Positions 34,961 through 43,987 of a DNA stretch of 59,975 nt are shown piece after piece. The stretch comes from Streptomyces carpinensis (lineage in GTDB: Bacteria > Actinomycetota > Actinomycetes > Streptomycetales > Streptomycetaceae). A program made the translations under genes and the position numbers. The notes beneath the pieces are model-generated. The model was not told where the DNA came from. It ran no database searches and saw nothing but the letters and a program-made list of their open reading frames with translations. The DNA lies in the NCBI RefSeq assembly GCF_002154505.1, contig NZ_MUBM01000167.1:1-59975 (forward strand), written 5' to 3'. Position 1 is the first letter of the stretch. Each line of letters begins with the position of its first letter.

Positions 34961-36115
34961 GTGCAACGTCGAGCTGTGACGGGCGTGCTGGCCGCCTCGC
35001 TGCTGTTGGCGGCGGGATGCTCCTCCGAAGGGTCGCCGCCGGGGCAGGGCGCTGCGCCGAGCCCCACGACGGCCCGGTCCTCCTCCGCCGGGCAGGCGGC
35101 CGGGGAGGCCGCGCCGCCGGCCAAGGGTTCGGTCAGGGTGCTGCGCACCGTCGCGGAGGGCCTGAACAGTCCATGGGGCCTGGCCCAGCTGCCCGGCGGC
35201 GGTCTCCTCGTCTCCTCCCGCGACAAGGCGACGATCACCCGGATCGACGAGAAGACGGGGAAGAAGACCGAGCTGGGCACGGTCTCCGGGGTGGCTCCGG
35301 AGGGCGAGGGCGGCCTCCTCGGCATCGCCCTCTCCCCCCGCTACGCCTCGGACCACATGATCTACGCCTACTTCACCTCGGCCTCCGACAACCGCATCGT
35401 GCGGATGCTGTACGACGCGAGGAAACCCGCCGGAGAGCAGCTCGGCGCACCCGACACGATCTTCAAGGGCATCCCCAAGGGCGTCATCCACAACGGCGGC
35501 CGGATCGCCTTCGGCCCCGACGGCATGCTGTACGCGGGCACGGGCGAGAGCGGCGAGCGGGGCCTGGCCCAGGACAAGAAGTCCCTGGGCGGCAAGATCC
35601 TGCGCCTGACCCCGGAGGGCGCTCCGGCACCGGGCAACCCTTTCCCCGGCTCCCCGGTGTACACCTACGGCCACCGCAATGTGCAGGGCCTCGCCTGGGA
35701 CGGCAAGCAGCGCCTGTTCGCCTCCGAGTTCGGCCAGGACACCTGGGACGAGCTGAACGCGATCAAGCCCGGCGACAACTACGGCTGGCCGGTCGTGGAG
35801 GGCAGGTCGACCGATCCGAAGTACCACAACCCGATCGCCCAGTGGCACACGGACGAGGCCTCCCCCAGCGGCATCGCCTACGCCGAGGGATCCATCTGGA
35901 TGGCCGGCCTGCGGGGCCAACGTCTGTGGCGCATCCCCCTGAAGGGTACGGAGGCCTCGGCGCCGCCCCAGGCGTTCCTGACGGACACCTACGGCCGGCT
36001 GCGCACGGTGGCCTCGGCCGGGGGCGGCAAACTCTGGCTGGTCACCAGCAACACGGACGGCCGCGGCAGCCCGAAGAAGGGCGACGACCGGATCCTGGAA
36101 CTGGAGGTGAGGTAG
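34961..36115 (+). CDS. PQQ-type sugar (glucose/sorbosone) dehydrogenase lipoprotein
   Basis: The 384-aa protein has a lipoprotein signal with lipobox LAAGC (Cys about residue 20), so it is anchored outside the membrane. A Ser/Pro/Ala linker leads to a six-bladed beta-propeller of the GSDH family: GLNSPWGLAQLPGGGLLVSSRDKATITRID, GEGGLLGIALSP, HNGGRIAFGPDGMLYAGTGE, YGHRNVQGLAWD. These enzymes oxidise aldose sugars using PQQ, though many actinobacterial members are untested. GTG at 34961 with AAGGGA upstream. The preceding 174-bp gap (34787-34960) shows no gene. Confidence 0.88.
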   Translation: MQRRAVTGVLAASLLLAAGCSSEGSPPGQGAAPSPTTARSSSAGQAAGEAAPPAKGSVRVLRTVAEGLNSPWGLAQLPGGGLLVSSRDKATITRIDEKTGKKTELGTVSGVAPEGEGGLLGIALSPRYASDHMIYAYFTSASDNRIVRMLYDARKPAGEQLGAPDTIFKGIPKGVIHNGGRIAFGPDGMLYAGTGESGERGLAQDKKSLGGKILRLTPEGAPAPGNPFPGSPVYTYGHRNVQGLAWDGKQRLFASEFGQDTWDELNAIKPGDNYGWPVVEGRSTDPKYHNPIAQWHTDEASPSGIAYAEGSIWMAGLRGQRLWRIPLKGTEASAPPQAFLTDTYGRLRTVASAGGGKLWLVTSNTDGRGSPKKGDDRILELEVR

Positions 36116-36124
36116 CCCCCGTGC

Positions 36125-36325
36125 TCACTCGTCGCCGGGCTCGGCGTCGGCCTCTTCGCCGGCCGCCCTGGGCGGTCGCATGACGACCTTCCCGGACGCG
36201 AGGTCGATGGGCCCCCGCCCGGGATCGTTGTCCCCGACGTCCTCCCGGGTCAGCTCCAGCCGGTTCTGCTCGTCCCGGGTGTGCTTGCGGCCCGGCGCGA
36301 ACAGTTCCTCGAAGATGTTGAACAC
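36125..36325 (-). CDS. DUF6191 family small protein
   Basis: The 66-aa protein runs FNIFEELFAPGRKHTRDEQNRLELTREDVGDNDPGRGPIDLASGKVVM and then an acidic tail. This matches the small DUF6191 family widespread in streptomycetes, of unknown role. GTG at 36325 with GGGAGGGG upstream. It has no membrane segment. Convergent with the sugar dehydrogenase (9-bp gap) and just downstream of the LuxR-type regulator gene (36-bp gap), from whose transcript it may also be read. Confidence 0.75.
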   Translation of the reverse strand: MFNIFEELFAPGRKHTRDEQNRLELTREDVGDNDPGRGPIDLASGKVVMRPPRAAGEEADAEPGDE

Positions 36326-36361
36326 CGCGCCCCTCCCTGCCCGTGCTGTCCACCGTACGGC

Positions 36362-39300
36362 TCACCCCGCCTTCGGAACAGCGAGCGTGTCCTGCGGAAA
36401 CAGGTCCATCCGATGCGCCACCGCCGCCGCCTCGCCGCGTCCTGAGACGCCGAGCTTGCCGAGGATGTTCGAGACGTGGACGCTGGCCGTCTTGGGAGAG
36501 ATGAACAGCTCCTCGGCTATCTGGCGGTTGGTGCGGCCCAGGGAGACCAGGCGCAGGACGTCACGCTCCCGGCTGGTGAGGCCGAGGGACTCGGCGGGGT
36601 CGGCGGGGGCGGGACGCTGCTGCGGGGCGTGGTTCAGGGACAGGCGGGCGCGCTGGGCGAGCAGGGCCACGGAGTCGGCCAGCGGGCGGGCGCCCAGGTG
36701 CTCGGCGACGGCGTGGGCCAGACGGAGCAGTTCCGTGGCGGGCTCCCGCTGGTCCTCGCCGTAGAGCAGCAGGGCCTCGGCCAGTCGGCAGCGGACCCGG
36801 GCGAGCTCGTAGGGGCGCTCCAGTGTCTCGAAGGCGGCGACGATCTCGGCCCAGTCCTCGGGGCGGCTGCGGCCCTCGGCCCGCAGCAGTTCGGCGCGCA
36901 CCCAGCGTTCGTACGCCTGCCAGACGGGCACGCTGGTGGCCAGTGTCCTGGTGGCCCGCCGGATGCCGTCGAGGATGCCGGGGCGGCCGGCGTCGGCGGC
37001 GGCCGGCCCGACCGCGCGGGCCTCCATGGTGGCGGCGGTGAGCAGCAGGGGCCAGCCGTATCGCTGGGTGCCGGGTGGGAAGCCAGCCTCCAGCACATGG
37101 CCGAGTTCGGCGCGGGCGTCCAGCAGGCGGCCCTCGCCCGCGGCGACGGCGATCGCGATGCGGGCCAGCGGCAGGGCGTGCTGCGGGGCGAAGTCGTGGG
37201 TGCCGAAGTGGGCTCGCGCGTCGGCCAGTTGCTCCGCCGCCTCGGGCAGCTCACCGCGGGCGAGGGCGAGTTCGGCGCGGATCCGGGCGTGGAAGGCGCG
37301 CGGTTTGGCGCTCCGGCCGACGCGCCGGGACCGGGAGGCCGCGTCGGCGGCCTCCTCCCAGCGGCCCAGGGTGAACAGAGACTCGGCGAGATTGCCCCAG
37401 GCCCAGGCCTCGGAGTCGAGCAGGCCGTGTCCGCGGGTGAAGGCGATGCCCTTCTCCAGGAGCGGGACGGCCTCTCGGGAGCGGCCGACGGACTCCAGCG
37501 CGGACGGCAGGTTGACGTAGGAGCGCCCGGCTACCGTGGCGATGCCGTGGGCCACCGTGTACTGGTTGACCTGGTGCATCTCGGCCAGTCCGGTGTCGAC
37601 CTCGCCGGCTTCGACCATGAGACCGCCGAGAGTGAGGCGGGCGGTCATCTCGATCTCGCAGGCGCCGACCATGCGCGCGTACTCCACGGCCCGCTCGGCG
37701 GCCGAGAAGGCCTCGGCACCGCCCACGTGCACCATGGACCAGTTGGCGACGGTGGCGAGCACCTCGGCGTGCACCTCGGACGGCGGCAGGCCGCGCACCA
37801 GTTCCTGCGCCGTGGCGAGTTCGTGCCAGCCGTCGCCCTGGGCCTTCGCCTGGACGATCCGGGAGCGCTCCACCCAGAACCAGGCCGCACGCAGCGAGTC
37901 GTGCTCCTCCTCCAGCAGGCGCAGCGCCCTCTTGATGATCTTCATGGCGCGGTCCCGCTCCCCGCAGAGGCGGCCCGCGACGGCCGCCTCGGCCATCAGG
38001 TCGAGGTAGCGCAGGGGCGTGTTCGCCAGGTCGCAGCCGCAGGCCTGGTAGGCCTCGATGTAGTCGAGAGGCCGCAGCCCTGCCCGTACGTCCTGCGGTG
38101 CGCCGTCCCACAGCTCCATCGCCCGCTCCAGAAGGCGCAGTTGTTCGCTGTAGGCGTGCCGGGCGCGGGCGGCGACGGAGGCGTCCAGCACGGCGGGCAG
38201 GGCCTTCGCCGGGTCGTGGGCGTGGTACCAGTAGCTGGCCAGCCGCGTGACGCGCTCGTCGGCGGCGACGAGCGTCGGATCGGCCTCCAGGGCCTCGGCG
38301 TAGCGGCGGTTGAGGCGGGAGCGTTCGCCGGGCAGCAAGTCGTCGCTGACGGCCTCGCGGACCAGGGAGTGCCGGAAGCGGTAGCCGTCGCCGGTGCGTG
38401 CGGCGACGAGGATGTTGACGTTCACCGCGGCCCGCAGCGCCTCGATGAGGTCGTCCTCGGTGAGCCGGGCGACGGCGGCGAGCAGTCGGTACTCGACGGT
38501 GGACCCGCCCTCGGCGGCGATCCTGACGACCCGCTGCGCGGACTCGGGCAGCGCTTCGACGCGGACGAGGAGCACGTCGCGCAGGGAGTCGCTCAGGGAG
38601 ACGCAGCCCTCGTTCGCGCAGCAGGCGAGTTCCTCGACGAAGAAGGCGTTGCCGTCGGAGCGTTCGAAGATCTCGTCGACCTGGGCGGGGGCCGGTTCGG
38701 CGGCGAGGATGCCGGCGATCTGGCGGCCGACCTCCTCGCGGGTGAAGCGGGCGAGCTCGATACGGCGGACCGTGCGCAGCCGGTCGAGTTCGGCGAGCAG
38801 GGGGCGCAGCGGGTGGCGGCGGTGGATGTCGTCGGAGCGGTAGCTGGCCAGGACGACCAGGCGGCCGGTGCGCAGGGTGCGGAAGAGGTAGGCGAGGAGG
38901 TGCCGGGTGGAGGCGTCGGCCCAGTGCAGGTCCTCCAGGGCGAGGACCACGGTGCGGTCGGCGGCGACCTGCTCCAGCAGGCGGGCGGTGAGTTCGAAGA
39001 GGCGGGCCATGCCGTCCTCGTCGTGCCGGCCCGTGCCGCGCGTGACGGGCTGCTCGCAGAGCTCGGGCAGCAGCCGGGCGAGCTCCTCCTCCTGACCGGC
39101 GGCCGCGGCGGCGAGTTCCTCGGGCAGTTCCCGACGCAGGGCGCGCAGGGCGGTGGAGAACGGGGCGAACGGCAGTCCGTCGGCGCCGATCTCCACGCAG
39201 CCGCCGACCGCGACGACGGCCCCGCGGCGGCCGGCGGCGGCGGCGAACTCCTCGATCAGCCGGGTCTTGCCGACGCCGGCCTCGCCACCGATCAGCAGCG

Positions 39301-39412
39301 CCAGCGGCTCTCCCCCGGCCGCGCGGGCGAGTGCGTCGCTCAGCGTGTCCAACTCGTTCGCGCGGCCCACGAACACCGGACTGACAGACCTGGTCTCCAC
39401 CGTCCCGAGCAT
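36362..39412 (-). CDS. large AAA-ATPase LuxR family regulator (LAL type)
   Basis: The roughly 1016-aa regulator has an N-terminal AAA/STAND ATPase (VFVGRANELDTLSDAL; Walker A GGEAGVGKTR at about 43-52; Walker B VVLALEDLHWAD), a long TPR-like helical middle of about 500 residues, and a C-terminal LuxR/GerE helix-turn-helix (LTSRERDVLRLVSLGRTNRQIAEELFISPKTASVHVSNILGKL). LAL proteins activate transcription with ATP, commonly of catabolic or secondary-metabolite genes; no such cluster is adjacent, so the target is unknown. ATG at 39412 marks the family start; an in-frame opening to 39520 is less likely. Confidence 0.9.
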   Translation of the reverse strand: MLGTVETRSVSPVFVGRANELDTLSDALARAAGGEPLALLIGGEAGVGKTRLIEEFAAAAGRRGAVVAVGGCVEIGADGLPFAPFSTALRALRRELPEELAAAAAGQEEELARLLPELCEQPVTRGTGRHDEDGMARLFELTARLLEQVAADRTVVLALEDLHWADASTRHLLAYLFRTLRTGRLVVLASYRSDDIHRRHPLRPLLAELDRLRTVRRIELARFTREEVGRQIAGILAAEPAPAQVDEIFERSDGNAFFVEELACCANEGCVSLSDSLRDVLLVRVEALPESAQRVVRIAAEGGSTVEYRLLAAVARLTEDDLIEALRAAVNVNILVAARTGDGYRFRHSLVREAVSDDLLPGERSRLNRRYAEALEADPTLVAADERVTRLASYWYHAHDPAKALPAVLDASVAARARHAYSEQLRLLERAMELWDGAPQDVRAGLRPLDYIEAYQACGCDLANTPLRYLDLMAEAAVAGRLCGERDRAMKIIKRALRLLEEEHDSLRAAWFWVERSRIVQAKAQGDGWHELATAQELVRGLPPSEVHAEVLATVANWSMVHVGGAEAFSAAERAVEYARMVGACEIEMTARLTLGGLMVEAGEVDTGLAEMHQVNQYTVAHGIATVAGRSYVNLPSALESVGRSREAVPLLEKGIAFTRGHGLLDSEAWAWGNLAESLFTLGRWEEAADAASRSRRVGRSAKPRAFHARIRAELALARGELPEAAEQLADARAHFGTHDFAPQHALPLARIAIAVAAGEGRLLDARAELGHVLEAGFPPGTQRYGWPLLLTAATMEARAVGPAAADAGRPGILDGIRRATRTLATSVPVWQAYERWVRAELLRAEGRSRPEDWAEIVAAFETLERPYELARVRCRLAEALLLYGEDQREPATELLRLAHAVAEHLGARPLADSVALLAQRARLSLNHAPQQRPAPADPAESLGLTSRERDVLRLVSLGRTNRQIAEELFISPKTASVHVSNILGKLGVSGRGEAAAVAHRMDLFPQDTLAVPKAG

Positions 39413-39516
39413 CGCACGCGGATCTGACAACGCGGCACTGTTTTTCGGCAGGGCGGTACCCGGCGGAAGGGGCCGGCCCACCCCCGTGGAGCCGGCGACC
39501 CTCCGCTCCCCCGCGT

Positions 39517-39702
39517 TCACGCGGCCCGGGTGAACCGGTGCCGCCGGGGGCCGCTGCTATGGGCCTCCGCCTCGGGGGCGTCGTGGCCGGCTGGGCGCCG
39601 GGCGGCGCGGCGGCCGCGCAGCGCCTCGCGGACCAGGCGCGCCCGATCGGCCTGGCGGAGCAGCTCGGCGGAGCGCATCTGGTGGATCTCGTACCCGTAC
39701 AT
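39517..39702 (-). CDS. small basic protein of 61 aa
   Basis: MYGYEIHQMRSAELLRQADRARLVREALRGRRAARR opens a helical, strongly basic protein with a His/Pro/Arg-rich tail. AAGGAG stands six bases before the ATG at 39702. I recall similar small proteins in many streptomycetes, often annotated as hypothetical. It may bind nucleic acid or another anionic partner; this is inference. It lies 104 bp upstream of the LAL regulator gene on the same strand. Confidence 0.6.
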   Translation of the reverse strand: MYGYEIHQMRSAELLRQADRARLVREALRGRRAARRPAGHDAPEAEAHSSGPRRHRFTRAA

Positions 39703-39819
39703 GGTGGCTCCTTGTGGGAGTGGGTGTCCGAACACCGCTTCCCGCGGTGTTCGCAGACCACCTTCGTCTCCCGGGGGGCCCTGCCGCATCGGGCGGGTTC
39801 CGCATCTTCGCCGCCGTGC

Positions 39820-39885
39820 GGGGCCTTAGACGCGCGTGAGGGGCCTCAGAACCGCCGTAAGGCACCTACGGCGGTCTAAGGCCCC
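39820..39885 (-). terminator. nested hairpin region upstream of the 61-aa gene
   Basis: An outer repeat GGGGCCTTAGAC (39820-39831) / GTCTAAGGCCCC (39874-39885) encloses TGAGGGGCCTCA (39837-39848) and an inner hairpin CCGCCGTA (39852-39859) / TACGGCGG (39867-39874). GGGGCCTYAGA also recurs directly. It lies 20 bp after the stop of the membrane-protein gene at 39906 and could be its terminator, or an alternative-fold RNA element. Confidence 0.55.
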
Positions 39886-39905
39886 TCTTGGAGCTGCGGT
39901 GATGC

Positions 39906-40457
39906 TCAGGCTGACGGCAATGCCAGCAGGGCGTCGGTGTACTTGAGGACGGCCAGCAGCAGGCCGACGACACCGAGCGTGACGCCCGCCCAGGCGACCG
40001 ACTTGATCCAGGGCGCCTGCGGCCTGCCCGGGGTGCCGAACGCGGGCCGGGCGAGGACCACGACACCCACGATCAGGGCGAGGAGCGCGAACAGCCCGCC
40101 CCAGAGCGCGGTGGTGCGCCAGGCGTCGCCATAGACCTCCTTGATCTGCTGGGCGACGCTCGCGGAGGTGGAGGTGCGCAGCTGGCCGATCAGCTGCTCG
40201 CGCGCGCCGGCTACGGTGCCGAGCCAGCTTCCGCTCAGCGAGACCAGGCCGAGCGCCGCGGAGACGACGGCAGCGGCGCCCTGCCCGACACCGGAAGGCC
40301 CCGCCTTCACGGCGTCGGCGCCGGCCTCCGTGCCCGCCTCCACCTCGTCGTTCTGCGGCTCCGGGGTCTCGGTGGCCTCGGCGCTCTCGGTGGGCTCGGT
40401 GATCTCGGTGCTCTCGGTGCTCTCGGTCGCGGTCTCGTCTGCAGTCTTCGTTGCCAT
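39906..40457 (-). CDS. membrane protein with Thr/Glu-repeat N-terminus
   Basis: The 183-aa protein starts with a low-complexity acidic segment of Thr-Glu-Ser/Thr-Glu-Pro repeats (about residues 8-35), probably cytoplasmic and disordered. A Gly/Ala/Val-rich segment and three likely membrane helices follow (about 65-85, 118-138 and 155-178). It may be a structural or interaction protein of the membrane; the family is not recognised. ATG at 40457. The codon use in the repeat is locally monotonous, pointing to expansion by slippage. Confidence 0.7.
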   Translation of the reverse strand: MATKTADETATESTESTEITEPTESAEATETPEPQNDEVEAGTEAGADAVKAGPSGVGQGAAAVVSAALGLVSLSGSWLGTVAGAREQLIGQLRTSTSASVAQQIKEVYGDAWRTTALWGGLFALLALIVGVVVLARPAFGTPGRPQAPWIKSVAWAGVTLGVVGLLLAVLKYTDALLALPSA

Positions 40458-40492
40458 GTGCCGCACCGTACGGACGCTGTCTGAGAGGTCCC

Positions 40493-41068
40493 TTAATGAT
40501 CGCTCCGGGTGGCACGCGCGCGTGCCGCACGCCACTCGGGGGCCAGCACCGACCAGACCTCGATGTCGTGGCGTACGCCCCGGTGGGCGCGGCTCTCGCG
40601 GAGCACTCCGTCCCGCGTCATCCCCAGCCGGCGGGCGACGGCGATGCTCGGCTGGTTGGCGGAGGCCGCGCACCACTCCACTCGGTGCATGCCGCGCTCG
40701 CCGAACGCCCAGTCGAGCAGGACGTGCATCGCACGCGTGACCAGCCCCCGCCCGGCCGCGGCGGGCTCCAGCCAGCAGCCGACCTCGCACGTGCCCTGCT
40801 CCGCGTCGAACGTCCGGAACAGCACCCCGCCGACCAGCTTCCCGCCCAGCCAGATGCCGTGCAGGCTGCCGCTGTCGGCGGCGCGCTTCTCGGCGTACCG
40901 GGTGAGCAGGGCCCGCGCGGAGTCGACGTCCCTCTCCCGGGACCCGAAGGCGATGTACTGCCCGATGAAGTCCCGCCCCCGGTCGAGGTGCGCGAGGAAC
41001 TCCTCGGCGTGCCAGGGATCGAGGGGACGCAGTTCGGCTCCGTCGTCACCCAGGGGTATCGCGTACAT
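40493..41068 (-). CDS. GNAT N-acetyltransferase, RimJ/RimL type
   Basis: The 191-aa protein has a RimJ/RimL layout: AELRPLDPWHAEEFLAHL at the N-terminus, GSLHGIWLGGKLVGGVLFRTFD, CEVGCWLEPAAAGRGLVTRAMHVLLDWAFGERGMHRVEWCAASANQPSIAVARRLGM with the acetyl-CoA pocket, and GVLRESRAHRGVRHDIEVWSVL at the end. Its targets may be ribosomal protein N-termini or small amines. ATG at 41068 (GAGAGGG upstream) overlaps the end of the MMPL gene by 23 bp, so translation is likely coupled to it. Confidence 0.88.
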   Translation of the reverse strand: MYAIPLGDDGAELRPLDPWHAEEFLAHLDRGRDFIGQYIAFGSRERDVDSARALLTRYAEKRAADSGSLHGIWLGGKLVGGVLFRTFDAEQGTCEVGCWLEPAAAGRGLVTRAMHVLLDWAFGERGMHRVEWCAASANQPSIAVARRLGMTRDGVLRESRAHRGVRHDIEVWSVLAPEWRAARARATRSDH

Positions 41069-43274
41069 CTCGCTGCTGCTCCCTCTCCAGTTCCGCCACG
41101 ACGTCGCCGAGCTTCTCATGGGCGGCGCGGCACTCGGGCGGCTCGATGCTGATCCGGGGCAGTACGGCGTCCAGCCGGCGTGGCAGCCACCAGTTGGCGC
41201 GGCCCAGCAGGTGCATCAGGGCGGGCACCAGCAGGGTGCGCAGCACGAAGGCGTCGAGGGCCACCGCGGCGGCGAGCGCGATGCCGAACATGGCGATCAC
41301 CCGGTCGCCGCCGAGCACGAAGGCGAGGAAGACCGAGATCATGATGACCGCGGCGGAGTTGATCACCCGGCTGGTCTCGGCGAGGCCGACGCGCACGGCA
41401 CGGCGGTTGTCGCCGGTCTCCAGCCACTCCTCGTACATCCGGCTGACCAGGAAGACCTGGTAGTCCATGGAGAGGCCGAAGAGCACCGAGACCATGATCA
41501 CGGGCAGGAAGGGTTCGATGGGCCCGGCCCGGCCGAGGCCGAGGAACTCGCTGCCCCAGCCCCACTGGAAGATCACGACCACGACGCCGAAGGCGGCGGC
41601 GACGGCGGCGACGTTCATGGCGGCGGCCTTCAGGGGGATGCCGACGGACCGGAAGGCGAGCAGCAGCAGGACGCAACCGAGGCTGACGACGACGCCGACG
41701 AACAGCGGCAGCCTGCCGACGATGACACCGGCGAAGTCGTCGTATCCGGCGGTCACCCCGCCGACCTGCACATCGAGCGAGGTGCCGGTCTCCGCGCGCG
41801 GCAGCACCTCGGTGCGCAGCCGGTCGACGAGGTCGCTGGTGCGCTGGGACTGGGGTGCGGAGTCGGGGACGACGGTCAGGTAGGCGGTGCTGCCGCCGGT
41901 GTCGTAGGTCACGGGGGTGACCGCGGCGACGCCCTCGGTGGAGCGCAGGGTGGTGCCGAGGTTGTCCAGGGCGAGTTTGTCGTCGCCCCCGTCGACGCGC
42001 GTCACGAGCGTGAGGGGTCCGTTGACGCCCGGGCCGAAGCCCTCGGCGACGAGGTCGTAGGCCTTGCGGGTGGTCGACGACGCCGGGTCGTTGCCCTGGT
42101 CGGAGGTGCCCAGGTGAAGGGTGAACGTGGGCAGCGCGAGCACCGTGATGACGACCAGCGCGAGGGTGCCCAGCAGCTTGGGGTGGCGTTCGACGAACGC
42201 GGACCAGCGGGCGGCGAAGCCGGTGGGCAGCTCGGGCTCGGGTCCGTGCTCGGCCAGTCTGCGGCGTTCGCGCCTGCTCAGGGCGCGCGGGCCGATGAAG
42301 GACAGCAGGGCCGGCAGCAGCGTCACCGAGGCGGCGACGGTGAGCACGACGGTCGAGGCGGCGGCGACCGCGACTCCGTTGAGGAAGCCGAGCCGCAGGA
42401 TGAACATGCCCAGCAGGGCGATGCAAACGGTGGCACCCGCGAAGACCACGGCGCGCCCGGTGGTGGCGACGGCTGTCGTGGCCGCCTCCGCGACGTCGAG
42501 CCCGCGTTTGAGGCCGCGTCGGTGCCGGGTGACGATGAACAGCGCGTAGTCGATGCCGACGCCGAGGCCGATCAGCATGCCCAGCATGGGCGCGAAGGTG
42601 GCCACCGTCATGGCGTGGCCGAGGAGCTCGATGGCGGCGTAGGCGGTGCCCACACTCACCAGCGCGGTGGCGAGGGGCAGCAGGGACGCGGCGAGCGAGC
42701 CGAAGGCGAGCAGGAGCACCACGCCGGCCACGACCACCCCGACGATCTCGGCGAGGTGCCCTCCGGAGGGCACGGTGGACCCGACGGCGCTGCCGCCGAG
42801 CTCCACCTGGAGCCCCTCGGTCTGGGCGGATTTGGCGGTGGAGACGACGGCCTCTGTCTCGGACTTCGGGATGTCCTGGGCCGGGTGCTCGAAGGTGACC
42901 GTCGCGTACGCGGTGTGCCCGTCGCGGCTGATCTGGCCCGCCCCCTGGCCCTTGTAGGGGCTGGTCACGGAGGCCACCCCGGGCAGGGTCTCCAGCCGGT
43001 CCAGGGTGCGGGTCATCGTCTGCTCGACGTCGGAGGCGCGGACACTGCCGGGCGTGGTGTGCCAGACGACGGTGTCGCTGTCGCCGCCGAGGCCGGGGAA
43101 GCCCTTCTGGAGCAGCTGGGTGGCGCGGCCGGACTCGGTGCCGGGGACCTCGTAGTCGTTCGAGTAGGCCGGGCCGGTGACGGCGGCGGCGACGGTGACC
43201 CCGCCGAGGGCGAGGAGCCAGAGCAGAACGACGACGAGGCGGTGCCGGACACACCAGCGCGCGAGGGCTGCCAC
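41046..43274 (-). CDS. MMPL/RND family transporter
   Basis: The 742-aa membrane protein has the duplicated RND plan: helix 1 (residues about 12-32), a large extracellular loop, helices 2-6 (about 170-335), helix 7 (about 365-385), a second loop, and helices 8-12 (about 505-690). It shows MLGMLIGLGVGIDYALFIVTRHR and the repeated GLSMDYQVFLVSRMYEEW, the MMPL sterol-sensing-like signatures. Such proteins export lipids, siderophores or drugs by proton flux. GTG at 43274 with GGGAG upstream. The cargo is unknown. An inverted repeat GTTCA-N5-TGAAC lies 50 bp upstream. Confidence 0.9.
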   Translation of the reverse strand: MAALARWCVRHRLVVVLLWLLALGGVTVAAAVTGPAYSNDYEVPGTESGRATQLLQKGFPGLGGDSDTVVWHTTPGSVRASDVEQTMTRTLDRLETLPGVASVTSPYKGQGAGQISRDGHTAYATVTFEHPAQDIPKSETEAVVSTAKSAQTEGLQVELGGSAVGSTVPSGGHLAEIVGVVVAGVVLLLAFGSLAASLLPLATALVSVGTAYAAIELLGHAMTVATFAPMLGMLIGLGVGIDYALFIVTRHRRGLKRGLDVAEAATTAVATTGRAVVFAGATVCIALLGMFILRLGFLNGVAVAAASTVVLTVAASVTLLPALLSFIGPRALSRRERRRLAEHGPEPELPTGFAARWSAFVERHPKLLGTLALVVITVLALPTFTLHLGTSDQGNDPASSTTRKAYDLVAEGFGPGVNGPLTLVTRVDGGDDKLALDNLGTTLRSTEGVAAVTPVTYDTGGSTAYLTVVPDSAPQSQRTSDLVDRLRTEVLPRAETGTSLDVQVGGVTAGYDDFAGVIVGRLPLFVGVVVSLGCVLLLLAFRSVGIPLKAAAMNVAAVAAAFGVVVVIFQWGWGSEFLGLGRAGPIEPFLPVIMVSVLFGLSMDYQVFLVSRMYEEWLETGDNRRAVRVGLAETSRVINSAAVIMISVFLAFVLGGDRVIAMFGIALAAAVALDAFVLRTLLVPALMHLLGRANWWLPRRLDAVLPRISIEPPECRAAHEKLGDVVAELEREQQRDVRDTPG

Positions 43275-43323
43275 GAAACGTGCTCCCAGATGGTGATTTG
43301 TGGATCTTTGACCGGGAACAGTC

Positions 43324-43338
43324 GTTCATGGAGTGAAC
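43324..43338. promoter_or_regulatory. inverted repeat GTTCATGGAGTGAAC upstream of the MMPL gene
   Basis: Perfect 5-bp arms with a 5-nt spacer, 50 bp before the transporter start. The 273-bp region 43275-43547 is A+T-richer in its first 170 bp and holds no recognised gene. Candidate operator only. Confidence 0.3.
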
Positions 43339-43547
43339 AGCCCGCAAAGAACGCATGAGCAATCTGAAGACACTCTTGCAGGCGAATGTGATCGTTTAGC
43401 GTGTTCGTGGCCTTATTCACAGCACTGCGACCCAATTCACAGGACAATCAGGCGCTGTCTGTCGCCTCGCGGCTGTCCGCCCTGTCGTGGGGAGCGGGAC
43501 GGGCGGGCCGTTCAACGGGGCGACGCCGCTCGGCCGGAGCGGCCGGA

Positions 43548-43913
43548 TCAGTCGGACCGGTCGCCGAGTGCCATCACCATCACCCCCGCGATCAGCAGCC
43601 ACAGCGCCCGTCGGGTGTGGCCCCGACGGGCGAGGAACGCCGCCCACGCGCAGACGGCGGCGCCGCCGGCGTAGGCGGCCGGGACCAGGGCCGGGACGGG
43701 GTCACGGAGCCGCAGCAGGGACGCGGCGAGCCCGGCGAGCGTCAGCAGCGCTCCGGCACCGCTCGCCGCCCAGCGGGCCCGGCGGGCGACGCCGGCTGAG
43801 TCCTGCGGGTCGTCGTGGGGGGCACTCTCGGCCTCGTTCTGCACACCGGTGGCCGAGACGTCGTCCGCCGCGGATATCTCGGGGTGCGTTTCGGAATCGG
43901 CGCGTCCATTCAT
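43548..43913 (-). CDS. small membrane protein
   Basis: The 121-aa protein has an acidic, Ser/Asp/Glu-rich hydrophilic N-terminus of about 45 residues and then three likely membrane helices (about 50-65, 73-92 and 100-117), ending GDRSD. The Arg-Arg-Ala-Arg-Trp boundary suggests an N-in topology. No family is recognised. ATG at 43913, convergent with nothing and divergent from a methyltransferase gene (74-bp gap). Confidence 0.65.
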   Translation of the reverse strand: MNGRADSETHPEISAADDVSATGVQNEAESAPHDDPQDSAGVARRARWAASGAGALLTLAGLAASLLRLRDPVPALVPAAYAGGAAVCAWAAFLARRGHTRRALWLLIAGVMVMALGDRSD

Positions 43914-43987
43914 GGCGGGCGAGCGTAGCGCCCAGGGCCCGGGAAACGGGATGCGGGGGCGGGGTGCCCCTGCTGTCCACGTCATCC

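Noticed and set aside
36476..39427. 983-codon plus-strand frame antisense to the LAL regulator
   Set aside because: Shadow of a gene with clear Walker and LuxR motifs on the other strand.
40509..43358. 949-codon plus-strand frame antisense to the MMPL gene
   Set aside because: Composition is His/Gln/Asp-rich low complexity with no family match; the minus strand has a textbook transporter.
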